From: Butyricicoccus sp.
Lineage (GTDB): Bacteria > Bacillota > Clostridia > Oscillospirales > Butyricicoccaceae
Direction: 5' to 3'
Length of the DNA: 6,058 nucleotides
NCBI GenBank assembly: GCA_020025755.1
Contig: JAHHRO010000072.1
Location: forward strand, 1-6,058
A model generated the notes under the pieces. It saw only the letters and a list, made by a program, of their open reading frames with translations. It did no database searches and had not been told where the DNA came from. The first letter of the stretch is position 1; each line of letters starts with the position of its first letter. Shown here piece by piece: positions 1 to 5,870 of the stretch. A program made the position numbers and the translations under genes.

Positions 1-94
1 CGCAGTATGTGCGAACATAAATTTCAACCGCCGGCGCGACACGTTTCCCTGCTTTCCAAAGCAAATCATTTCGCTGAAATGAAAATCCAACGGA
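1..94 (+). repeat. Hairpin-rich dispersed intergenic repeat, left copy
   Basis: This stretch is repeated in inverted orientation at 5763-5856; hand alignment gives about ten mismatches and no gaps in 94 positions. It can form four small structures in order: CGCA/TGCG around a 5-nt loop (1-13), the palindrome CGCCGGCG (29-36), TGCTTT/AAAGCA with a 2-nt loop (50-63), and TCATTT/AAATGA with a 5-nt loop (66-82). An ORF runs through it (from position 7), but differences between the copies are mostly amino-acid-changing (Q/D, A/V, S/F, F/L, I/T, Q/G against two silent ones), so I do not call a protein. The copy starts at the window edge and may extend outside. Family name unknown to me; a MITE- or REP-like non-autonomous element is an inference. 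Confidence 0.8.
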
Positions 95-372
95 CTCCCC
101 CTCCCAAAAGCATGGTGCTTTCACAAGGGGTAAATATAGATTTTCATTTCTGCAATCGTAAAGCCTGTTTACATTTTAATCGGATAAAATGGGGTTTGGC
201 ACATTGTCGAACATACGTTCACCATTGTGTTTTAGTGTAATTTTATTTTTTATAATAAGGATTACCTAGGTTTTGTATAATTTATCTTGATAAAATATCG
301 TGTCCTGATATCCTCCCACTTGTCCGCTCAAACGATGTCAACGCTTCTTCCAGTGCGCCGCAAAATAGGCAT
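95..372. other. Gene-less AT-rich flank with degenerate repeat traces
   Basis: I see no convincing gene here. ATTTTCATTTC at 140-150 is the exact reverse complement of 76-86 in the neighbouring repeat, so a degenerate, oppositely oriented unit probably lies around 139-170. CACAAGGGGTA at 122-132 also occurs at 5946-5956 in the right flank. From about 230 to 300 the DNA is very AT-rich and holds a small perfect inverted repeat (TTTATC/GATAAA, 281-294). The part at 305-370 is more GC-rich and open for a short way on the minus strand, possibly eroded coding DNA, but it is too short to assign. Confidence 0.5.
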
Positions 373-408
373 AAAAAAAGATCCCCCACCCGATTCTGTA
401 GAGGATCT
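373..408 (-). terminator. Intrinsic terminator after the slipin gene
   Basis: On the minus strand an 8-bp stem (arms 401-408 and 379-386, one G-U pair) is followed directly by a run of seven T (373-379), 9 nt after the slipin stop codon. The loop is long (14 nt), so the stem is moderate. A T-run on the other side (414-418) could let it work weakly in the opposite direction too. It closes the NfeD-slipin operon. Confidence 0.75.
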
Positions 409-416
409 CTGTATTT

Positions 417-1331
417 TTAGTGCTTCTGCTCGTCGAGCTTGCCATCTGTGATGATTTCCTTCAGCCCTGCTGCAAGACCTGCCATTCCCTGAATTTCCGA
501 TGGAATGATGATCTTGGTTGCCTTTCCGTCTGCCGCCTTTTGGAAGGCTTCGAGTGCCTTGAGGCGAATGATCGGATCGGTTGGAGATGCCTCGTTCAGC
601 ATACGGATGGAGTCTGCCAATGCCTTCTGCACGGTCAGCATTGCCTCTGCTTCACCCTCAGCTTCCTTGATCTTTGCAAGTCTGGTTGCCTCTGCACGCA
701 GTACCATAGACTCCTTTTCACCCTCTGCCACAAGGATCTTGGACTGCTTTTCGCCCTCTGCGGTGAGGATGGCTTCACGGCGGTCACGCTCCGCCTTCAT
801 CTGCTTTTCCATAGATTCACGGATGGCAGTTGGTGGGATAATGTTTTTGAGTTCGACACGGTTGATCTTGATGCCCCACGGGTCCGTTGCTTCGTCCAGA
901 ATGGAGCGCATTTTGGTGTTGATGATATCACGGCTTGTGAGGGTCTGATCCAGTTCCAAATCACCGATGATATTACGCAGGGTGGTTGCAGTCAGGTTTT
1001 CGATCGCCGCCATTGGGTTTTCGATGCCGTAGGTATAGAGCTTGGGATCTGTGATCTGGAAATACACTACGGTGTCGATCTGCATGGTAACGTTATCCTT
1101 TGTGATTACCGGCTGCGGCTCAAAGTCAACGACCTGTTCCTTGAGTGTTACCTTGCGTCTGATGTGCTCAAAAATCGGGAGTTTAAAATGTACACCCGTA
1201 TTCCATGTGCCGCGATAGGTTCCCAATCGCTCGATGATATAAGCATGTGCCTGCGGTACGATCACGAAAACACGCGATCCCACAAACAAGATGATGAGTC
1301 CTAAAATGATCCACCAAATAATATTGAACAT
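417..1331 (-). CDS. SPFH/stomatin-family membrane protein (slipin, QmcA-like)
   Basis: A 304-residue protein of the stomatin/prohibitin/flotillin superfamily, which forms oligomeric rings or scaffolds in membrane microdomains and often influences membrane proteases or membrane order. Residues 3-25 are one hydrophobic anchor, followed by the typical VPQ and an IIERLGTYRGTW segment opening the SPFH domain (about 20-190); VDFEPQPVITKDNVTMQID (69-87) and the EN-LTATTLRNIIGDLELDQTL region (111-131) are characteristic. Residues about 170-245 are a charged, Ala/Glu/Lys-rich coiled coil with the AEGEK/AEGE repeats usual for slipins. Length is normal for QmcA-type proteins. The gene starts 4 nt after the NfeD stop, with AAGGAAGG as its ribosome binding site inside the end of that gene, so the two are probably translationally coupled. 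NfeD-slipin pairing is a widely conserved partnership, which supports both calls. The precise client is unknown. Confidence 0.95.
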   Translation of the reverse strand: MFNIIWWIILGLIILFVGSRVFVIVPQAHAYIIERLGTYRGTWNTGVHFKLPIFEHIRRKVTLKEQVVDFEPQPVITKDNVTMQIDTVVYFQITDPKLYTYGIENPMAAIENLTATTLRNIIGDLELDQTLTSRDIINTKMRSILDEATDPWGIKINRVELKNIIPPTAIRESMEKQMKAERDRREAILTAEGEKQSKILVAEGEKESMVLRAEATRLAKIKEAEGEAEAMLTVQKALADSIRMLNEASPTDPIIRLKALEAFQKAADGKATKIIIPSEIQGMAGLAAGLKEIITDGKLDEQKH

Positions 1332-1335
1332 ACGC

Positions 1336-1797
1336 TCAACCTTCCTTTCCTTCTGCTGACTGCAATGATTCTACAATGGCTTTTACGCCCACGATCTCAC
1401 GCACACGCACCAAAGTTCCCTCTGGGATCTCGCTGCCATCGGCAGAGCGTGCCGTCCAGTATTGTCCCATGATCTTGATCTCGCCCTGTGCGGATGCGTT
1501 GGAGATCGTCTGCGTCACAATCGCCTGTTCTCCCAATATACGGTCGGCATTGGTGGCTGTCTGCTTTGTGCCGATCATCTTTTTCGCCATAGGACGCGCC
1601 AAGACCAAAAAGACAGCGGATATCACAAGAAACACGATCCATTGGGTCGTGGGCGCAGCGTCAAACGTCGCGGCGATCAGACCGCCCACGCCGCCGACCG
1701 CAAACCAGATCGCGCAGAGATTGAGCGTGAATGCTTCAAGCCCAAGCGCAAGCACGATCGCAATGATCCACCATGCATTGCCCGATAATGTAAACAT
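1336..1797 (-). CDS. NfeD-family membrane protein (short form)
   Basis: A 153-residue protein matching the short NfeD type that lacks the N-terminal ClpP-like serine protease domain. The N-terminal half is hydrophobic, with segments at about 8-25, 27-44 and 52-68, then a basic ARPMAKKM stop-transfer stretch. Residues about 85-145 form the soluble OB-fold domain, with the family pattern G-x-IKIMGQYWTARS-x-DG, then IPEGTLVRVREIVGVKAIVE in two pieces (107-121, 124-143). NfeD proteins work with the adjacent SPFH protein, probably anchoring or modulating it at the membrane; the adjacent slipin is exactly that partner. The start is supported by a strong GGAGGGAGG ribosome binding site 4 nt upstream and a sigma-A promoter about 50 nt upstream. 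This is the first gene of a two-gene operon. The exact biochemical role is not established. Confidence 0.92.
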   Translation of the reverse strand: MFTLSGNAWWIIAIVLALGLEAFTLNLCAIWFAVGGVGGLIAATFDAAPTTQWIVFLVISAVFLVLARPMAKKMIGTKQTATNADRILGEQAIVTQTISNASAQGEIKIMGQYWTARSADGSEIPEGTLVRVREIVGVKAIVESLQSAEGKEG

Positions 1798-1814
1798 ATT
1801 CCTCCCTCCATTCC

Positions 1815-1837
1815 TGTATGTGTATCATACCCATACA
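1815..1837. promoter_or_regulatory. Nested inverted repeat in the NfeD leader
   Basis: TGTATG (1815-1820) and CATACA (1832-1837) form 6-bp arms, and between them GTAT-C-ATAC (1822-1830) is a second palindrome. It lies near the predicted transcription start of the NfeD promoter and upstream of the ribosome binding site (1801-1808). It contains TGTATCA (1821-1827), the same heptamer that forms the inverted repeat over the groES promoter. A repressor operator is possible; this is inference from symmetry only. Confidence 0.35.
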
Positions 1838-1846
1838 TTTGCCATT

Positions 1847-1875
1847 ATTATACTGCATAGACGGTAAAAAGTCTA
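1847..1875 (-). promoter_or_regulatory. Sigma-A promoter of the NfeD-slipin operon
   Basis: On the minus strand TAGACT (1870-1875) and a perfect TATAAT (1847-1852) are separated by exactly 17 bp. Transcription would start near 1840, leaving a leader of about 40 nt with a strong ribosome binding site. It sits just downstream of the groEL terminator, so the membrane operon is expressed separately from the chaperonin operon. Confidence 0.75.
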
Positions 1876-1894
1876 CTCATTCCGCAAACTGTAT

Positions 1895-1929
1895 AAAAAA
1901 AGTCGGTCATCTTTTGGGATGACCGACTT
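1895..1929 (-). terminator. Strong intrinsic terminator after groEL
   Basis: A perfect 12-bp stem (arms 1918-1929 and 1900-1911) with a 6-nt loop, followed on the minus strand by a T-run over 1901-1895. It begins 25 nt after the groEL stop codon. This is the best terminator in the window and ends the groES-groEL transcript. Confidence 0.93.
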
Positions 1930-1953
1930 TGTAGTTTTATGGAATGAAACGGC

Positions 1954-3579
1954 TTAGTACATACCGCCCATGTCCGGAGCTGCCGGAACAGCCGGAGCTG
2001 GCTCCTTCTTGTCTGCCACGATGCTTTCAGTGGTCAGAACCATAGCAGCGATAGAAGCTGCATTCTGGAGTGCAGAACGGTTTACCTTGGTTGGGTCAAC
2101 GATACCTGCTGGGATCATGTCGCAGAACTCTTCCTTGTATGCATCGAATCCGTAGCCGATCTTGCCGGAGGACTTGATGCGGTCGAGTACAACTGCGCCG
2201 TCCACACCAGCATTCTCAGCAATCTGCTTCACTGGAGCTTCCAGACCACGCATGATGATCTGTACGCCGGTCTTTTCGTCGCCCTCTACTTCGTGCATCA
2301 GCTTTTCGACTGCCGGAATTGCATTGACGTATGCAGTGCCGCCGCCAGCAACGATGCCTTCCTCAACAGCTGCACGGGTCGCATTCAGTGCATCCTCAAT
2401 GCGCAGCTTCATTTCCTTCATTTCGACCTCGGTTGCAGCACCAACCTTGATGACAGCAACGCCGCCAGCCAGCTTTGCCAGACGCTCCTGCAGCTTCTCG
2501 CGGTCGAAATCAGAGGTGGTGTTCTCAATCGCATTGCGAATGGTTGCAACGCGTGCCTGAATTGCCTCAGAATCACCAGCACCATCAACGATCGTGGTGG
2601 TCTCCTTGTTGACCTTGACCTGACGTGCCTGACCCAGCATATTGATGGTTGCATCCTTGAGGTCAATGCCGAGATCATCGGAGATCACAGTACCGCCGGT
2701 CAGAACTGCGAGATCCTGCAGCATATCCTTGCGGCGATCGCCAAAGCCAGGAGCCTTGACTGCAACGCAGGTGAATGTGCCGCGCAGACGGTTTACGATC
2801 AGGGTGGAGAGTGCTTCGCCCTCGATGTCCTCTGCAACGATCAGCAGCTTGCGACCCATCTTTACGATCTGCTCCAAAATCGGCAGCAGGTCAGCAATCA
2901 CAGAGATCTTCTTATCTGTAATGAGCACCAGTGCATCATCCAGAACGGCTTCCATCTTTTCGGTATCGGTCACCATGTAAGGTGTTACATAGCCGCGGTC
3001 GAACTGCATGCCCTCAACGACCTCAGAGTAGGTCTCAGCGGTCTTGGACTCCTCAACGGTAATGACGCCATCAGTGGAAACCTTTTCCATTGCCTCGGAG
3101 ATCAGCTTGCCGATCTCGTCATTGCCAGAGGATACGGCTGCAACGCGTGCGATATCTGCCGCGCCATCTACCTTCTTGGAGTGCTCTGCGATCGCGCTCA
3201 CCGCAGTTTCCACTGCCTTGTGCATGCCCTTGCGCATAACCATCGGGTTTGCACCAGCTGCGAGGTTCTTGAGACCCTCCTGAACGAAAGCCTGCGCCAG
3301 CATGGTTGCGGTGGTTGTACCATCACCTGCAACATCGTTGGTCTTGGTTGCAACTTCCTTTACGAGCTGTGCACCCATGTTCTCGAATGGATCTTCCAGT
3401 TCGATATCCTTTGCGATGGTCACGCCATCGTTTGTGATGAGCGGTGCGCCGAACTTCTTGTCCAGAACCACATTGCGGCCCTTTGGACCCATTGTAATCT
3501 TTACGGTGTTTGCCAGCTGGTCAATGCCATGCATGAGAGACTTGCGGGCTTCCTCACCAAATTGAATCTGCTTTGCCAT
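1954..3579 (-). CDS. groL: Chaperonin GroEL (Hsp60)
   Basis: A 541-residue group I chaperonin: two stacked seven-subunit rings in the cytoplasm that bind unfolded proteins and, with ATP and the GroES lid, fold them in an enclosed chamber. It has the N-terminal MAKQIQFGEEAR start, the nucleotide-binding TMGPKGRNV (29-37), the ATP/Mg residues D51 and D86 in AGDGTTTAT (84-92), the hydrolytic aspartate D396 in RIEDALNATRAAVEEG (393-408), and the AGGGTAY glycine loop (411-417). Equatorial, intermediate and apical domains are all present and the length is normal. The C-terminal tail (about 524-541) is Ala/Pro-rich and ends in a single GGMY instead of the GGM repeats of many homologues. A GGAGGA ribosome binding site (3589-3594) fixes the start. 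It is the second gene of the operon, 38 nt after groES, and is controlled through the CIRCE element upstream of groES. Confidence 0.99.
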   Translation of the reverse strand: MAKQIQFGEEARKSLMHGIDQLANTVKITMGPKGRNVVLDKKFGAPLITNDGVTIAKDIELEDPFENMGAQLVKEVATKTNDVAGDGTTTATMLAQAFVQEGLKNLAAGANPMVMRKGMHKAVETAVSAIAEHSKKVDGAADIARVAAVSSGNDEIGKLISEAMEKVSTDGVITVEESKTAETYSEVVEGMQFDRGYVTPYMVTDTEKMEAVLDDALVLITDKKISVIADLLPILEQIVKMGRKLLIVAEDIEGEALSTLIVNRLRGTFTCVAVKAPGFGDRRKDMLQDLAVLTGGTVISDDLGIDLKDATINMLGQARQVKVNKETTTIVDGAGDSEAIQARVATIRNAIENTTSDFDREKLQERLAKLAGGVAVIKVGAATEVEMKEMKLRIEDALNATRAAVEEGIVAGGGTAYVNAIPAVEKLMHEVEGDEKTGVQIIMRGLEAPVKQIAENAGVDGAVVLDRIKSSGKIGYGFDAYKEEFCDMIPAGIVDPTKVNRSALQNAASIAAMVLTTESIVADKKEPAPAVPAAPDMGGMY

Positions 3580-3617
3580 AGTGAATTCTCCTCCAATATA
3601 TGAGTTTGGGAATGATT

Positions 3618-3902
3618 TTACTCTACAACAGCCAGAATATCGTTCTGACGAACGACAATCAGGTCTTCACCGTCGATCTTCACCTCGGTGCCAGAGTACT
3701 TGCTGGTGATCACCTTGTCACCAACCTTGACCTGCATCACAACTTCCTTGCCGTCTACGATGCCACCAGGTCCTACTGCGAGAACCTCTGCAACCTGCGG
3801 CTTTTCCTTTGCAGAACCAGTCAGGATAATACCGCTTGCAGTGGTTTCCTCTGCTTCTACCATCTTGATCACAACGCGATCAGAAAGGGGCTTTAAAGTC
3901 AT
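3618..3902 (-). CDS. groES: Co-chaperonin GroES (Hsp10)
   Basis: A 94-residue co-chaperonin that forms a seven-membered lid on GroEL and closes the folding chamber. The LKPLSDRVVIK start (3-13) is typical. The mobile loop that docks on GroEL lies at about 16-32, with the hydrophobic tripeptide IIL (25-27) where homologues usually have IVL/IML. The roof loop is in VGPGGIVDG (43-51), and the C-terminal YSGTEVKIDGEDLIVVRQNDILAV pattern is also standard, here at 69-92. It has a perfect AGGAGG ribosome binding site 8 nt upstream of the ATG. First gene of the groES-groEL operon; its promoter carries a perfect CIRCE, so it should be repressed by HrcA and induced by heat or misfolded protein. hrcA itself is not in this window. 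Confidence 0.99.
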   Translation of the reverse strand: MTLKPLSDRVVIKMVEAEETTASGIILTGSAKEKPQVAEVLAVGPGGIVDGKEVVMQVKVGDKVITSKYSGTEVKIDGEDLIVVRQNDILAVVE

Positions 3903-3943
3903 AATCTATTCCTCCTAAAAGATTAGAATACCATTTCAAGGTG

Positions 3944-3970
3944 TTAGCACTCTTGTGTGTCGAGTGCTAA
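3944..3970 (-). promoter_or_regulatory. CIRCE operator (HrcA binding site)
   Basis: TTAGCACTC, a 9-nt spacer and GAGTGCTAA form the complete consensus CIRCE with perfect 9-bp arms. It lies from about +5 of the predicted groES transcript, 41 nt upstream of the groES start codon. CIRCE is the binding site of the HrcA repressor, whose activity is maintained by GroEL, giving feedback control of the operon. The symmetry means strand is nominal. Confidence 0.98.
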
Positions 3971-3981
3971 CCACGGTTATT

Positions 3982-4010
3982 ATGATACATCAACTGTATC
4001 AGAAACGCAA
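3982..4010 (-). promoter_or_regulatory. Sigma-A promoter of groES-groEL
   Basis: Minus-strand TTGCGT (4005-4010) and TATCAT (3982-3987) are 17 bp apart, giving a start near 3975, immediately before the CIRCE. This is the arrangement expected for a vegetative promoter blocked by HrcA. Confidence 0.75.
3983..4001. promoter_or_regulatory. Inverted repeat over the groES -10 region
   Basis: TGATACA (3983-3989), five bases and TGTATCA (3995-4001) form a perfect 7-bp inverted repeat covering most of the -10 hexamer and part of the spacer. It is distinct from CIRCE and does not match the CtsR direct-repeat site or the HspR inverted repeat as I know them. A second repressor site is plausible but unproven; it could also be chance. 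Confidence 0.45.
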
Positions 4011-4065
4011 GTGGTTTTTTGAAGAAACTGGCAATAAATTTGTGAAAGATTTGTAACATCCTACT

Positions 4066-5499
4066 TTATGTGCGTGGTTTCTCGGAATTACGGGGAGTTC
4101 TGCCATTTGGATCGGCTGTTCGATTATCGCGCAGAGCACTTTTTCTCTGACCCAAGCCATCGCCTGTGCGTTTGCCGCGCGGCGCAAAGCCCCTCTTGTC
4201 CCCTCTGTCCTCCTGCTGTTCTCTGCGTGCAAAGGGTTTTTTGCCCTTATCGAACATTCGTTCTTTCTTGCCCGTTTGGTCATTTCTGCCCATTGGCTTG
4301 TCCGTTCTGCGCGGCTCTGTGCCCTTGCGTGCTGCGGCATCTGCCCTGCCGCCCGGATTTCCATTCATGGGACGACGTTCCGTGACCGGCTTAAAATACA
4401 TATAGAGGTCACAGCGGATCATGCCGTTATAGAGCTTGCGGCGTTTGTCCGCCTGATAGCCATAAAAGCGTTCAAACTCCGGATCGGAGGTCAGGTAATA
4501 CTGCCGCAGATCACACTTTGCCAGTGCCCTGCCCATACCGCGGTATAGCTGCTGTGCGCTTTCCTTATCCAGCAGACGTTCGCCGTAGGGTGGATTTGCA
4601 AACAGCGTGCCGGTTTCCGGATACGCCCGACGGGTCGCATCAGCGGTCTCAAAGCGGATAAACTGTGCAACGCCTGCCTTGCTCGCGTTATCTCGCGCGA
4701 GTGCCACGGCGTCCGGATCGATGTCGCTTGCACAGAGATCGAGTTCTACACCTGTGCGTACCTCGGAGATCGCCTGCTCTCTCGCGTCCTTCCATGCCGT
4801 ATCTGCGATCCAGTGCCATTTTTCTGCATCGTATGTGCGCATGAGTCCGGGCGCACGACCCAGCGCAATCATGGCCGCCTCGATGGGGATCGTGCCTGAA
4901 CCGCAGAACGGGTCAATGAGGGGATCTCTGCCGCGCCAGCGTGCCACCTTGACCATCGCTGCCGCCAAGGTCTCGCGCAGGGGTGCGGCGTTTGCATTGG
5001 CGCGATAGCCGCGCTTGTGCAGTCCGGCACCCGAGGTATCCAGAAAAATTTCCACTTGATCATGCATGATGGAAAACTGGATCTGATAGCGTTCCCCGTT
5101 CTCCTCAAACCAGCTGATGCCGTAATGTGCGCCCAAGCGATCAACGATCGCTTTCTTGATGATCTTCTGGCAGTCGGGCACACTGAACAACTTGGAATTC
5201 AGAGAATGCCCCTTGACCGGAAAGGAGGCATGTACAGGCAGGAAATTCTCCCACGGGATCGCCTTTGTCCCCTCGAACAGTCCATCGAAATCGTATGCCG
5301 GAAAGGATGCCAGCCGAATGAGCACACGCTCGGCACAGCGCAGGTGCATATTTGCCCAAATGAGTGTGTTGGGATCTCCGGTAAAGAGTACGCGTCCATT
5401 CTCCGCGCGTACATCGGTCAGCTTGCCGCCGAAGCGCAGTTCATCAGCGACGATGCCTTCCAGTCCGAACAGGGTCGGACAGCAAAATTCTAAGTTCAT
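4066..5499 (-). CDS. THUMP-domain class I SAM-dependent rRNA methyltransferase (YpsC/RlmL-N type)
   Basis: A 477-residue methyltransferase that most likely transfers a methyl group from SAM to the N2 of a guanine in 23S rRNA, by analogy with the N-terminal half of E. coli RlmL (G2445) and its Firmicutes homologue YpsC. Residues 1-60 are the ferredoxin-like N-terminus (CPTLFGLEGIVADEL). A THUMP RNA-binding domain follows to about 155, with SLNSKLFSVPDCQKIIKKAI (99-118). The Rossmann methyltransferase domain occupies about 160-372, with SAM-binding motif I DPFCGSGTIPIEAAMI (196-211), the acidic ASDIDPDA (257-264) and the catalytic NPPYGERL (302-309). The enzyme core ends near 372. About 100 further residues form a basic, Gly/Arg/Lys-rich, low-complexity tail not usual in homologues of about 380 residues. 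The start is supported by GAGGTG (5505-5510) 5 nt upstream; the frame stays open upstream to a GTG, but that lacks such a site. Exact rRNA target is inferred. Confidence 0.93.
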   Translation of the reverse strand: MNLEFCCPTLFGLEGIVADELRFGGKLTDVRAENGRVLFTGDPNTLIWANMHLRCAERVLIRLASFPAYDFDGLFEGTKAIPWENFLPVHASFPVKGHSLNSKLFSVPDCQKIIKKAIVDRLGAHYGISWFEENGERYQIQFSIMHDQVEIFLDTSGAGLHKRGYRANANAAPLRETLAAAMVKVARWRGRDPLIDPFCGSGTIPIEAAMIALGRAPGLMRTYDAEKWHWIADTAWKDAREQAISEVRTGVELDLCASDIDPDAVALARDNASKAGVAQFIRFETADATRRAYPETGTLFANPPYGERLLDKESAQQLYRGMGRALAKCDLRQYYLTSDPEFERFYGYQADKRRKLYNGMIRCDLYMYFKPVTERRPMNGNPGGRADAAARKGTEPRRTDKPMGRNDQTGKKERMFDKGKKPFARREQQEDRGDKRGFAPRGKRTGDGLGQRKSALRDNRTADPNGRTPRNSEKPRT

Positions 5500-5530
5500 A
5501 TATTCACCTCAAACAAATGGATGTTTCTTG

Positions 5531-5566
5531 AAAACAAAAGCTCCTGTCCGGTCACCAGACAAGAGC
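5531..5566 (-). terminator. Terminator-like hairpin in the methyltransferase leader
   Basis: On the minus strand arms at 5555-5566 and 5540-5551 pair over 12 positions (two G-U pairs) around a TGA loop, followed by TTTTGTTTT (5531-5539). This has the form of an intrinsic terminator, yet it lies between the predicted promoter (5580-5608) and the start codon, beginning about 7 nt from the predicted transcript start. It could be a leader attenuator, a 5' stabilising hairpin, or the terminator of a gene to the right if the promoter call is wrong. Confidence 0.65.
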
Positions 5567-5579
5567 CATTTCTGTTTTT

Positions 5580-5608
5580 ATGATACCGTGTCCATGGGAT
5601 AAAGTCAA
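5580..5608 (-). promoter_or_regulatory. Sigma-A promoter of the methyltransferase gene
   Basis: Minus-strand TTGACT (5603-5608), a 17-bp spacer and TATCAT (5580-5585). Both hexamers differ from consensus at one position. Transcription would start near 5573, giving a leader of about 74 nt that contains the terminator-like hairpin. Confidence 0.75.
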
Positions 5609-5634
5609 GGAAATGTTCCTTTCCTTTGCAATCC

Positions 5635-5762
5635 ATTCGGTCTTCATTTCTGTTCAATGCGTTTGCTTCAAAGCAAAGGGAAATGTTTTTTGGAAAACCG
5701 CAGGTTTTTCATTCCTACATAATAAGATTTGCCCCGAAGCAAAGGGGTAGATTTTTTGGAAA
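5635..5762 (-). repeat. Two degenerate units of the hairpin repeat
   Basis: Two diverged relatives of the better copies to the right, aligned by their CATTTC/CATTCC cores at 5645 and 5710; the next core, in the well-conserved copy, is at 5776, so the spacing is about 65-66 nt. The stem-loop around TTTGC/GCAAA persists in both: TTTGCTT/AAGCAAA is perfect in the unit at 5645, and the unit at 5710 keeps TTTGC/GCAAA despite a different loop. The second hairpin is shortened to CATT/AATG in the first unit and lost in the other. They lie directly upstream of the methyltransferase promoter. Confidence 0.6.
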
Positions 5763-5856
5763 TCCGTCCGGTTTTCATTTCTGCTAAATGATTTGCTTTG
5801 AAAAGCAGGGAAACGTGTCGCACCGGTGGGTCAAATTTATGTTCGCACATACTGCG
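5763..5856 (-). repeat. Hairpin-rich dispersed intergenic repeat, right full copy
   Basis: Inverted counterpart of 1-94, alignable end to end without gaps. The four structures are kept: CGCA/TGCG, the palindrome CACCGGTG (5821-5828, replacing CGCCGGCG of the left copy by two compensating changes), TGCTTT/AAAGCA (loop changed C to T), and TCATTT/AAATGA (loop changed at two positions). Together the two copies bracket the five-gene block as inverted repeats. Confidence 0.85.
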
Positions 5857-5870
5857 CAGTGTTTGGAACG

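Noticed and set aside
7..240. 77-codon plus-strand ORF through the left repeat
   Set aside because: It has no ribosome binding site in the six visible bases upstream, and its first third is the dispersed repeat. Changes relative to the inverted copy are mostly amino-acid-changing while hairpin stems are kept.
230..300. Promoter in the AT-rich stretch around TATAAT at 276-281
   Set aside because: No acceptable -35 hexamer at 16-18 bp was found on the plus strand, and AT-rich DNA gives such matches by chance.
420..1304. 294-codon plus-strand ORF opposite the slipin gene
   Set aside because: Antisense shadow of a clear SPFH gene, with Cys/Leu-rich translation and no domain.
2293..3603. 436-codon plus-strand ORF opposite groEL
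   Set aside because: It is a shadow of the strongly codon-biased groEL gene; the Cys/His/Leu-rich translation has no recognisable domain.
3999..4364. 121-codon minus-strand ORF
   Set aside because: It overlaps the basic tail of the methyltransferase in another frame; its openness follows from the biased low-complexity composition, and it would run into the groES promoter.
5500..5570. Upstream GTG start extending the methyltransferase
   Set aside because: The frame is open, but the GTG sits in the leader hairpin and lacks a ribosome binding site, while the chosen ATG has GAGGTG 5 nt upstream and gives the normal family N-terminus.
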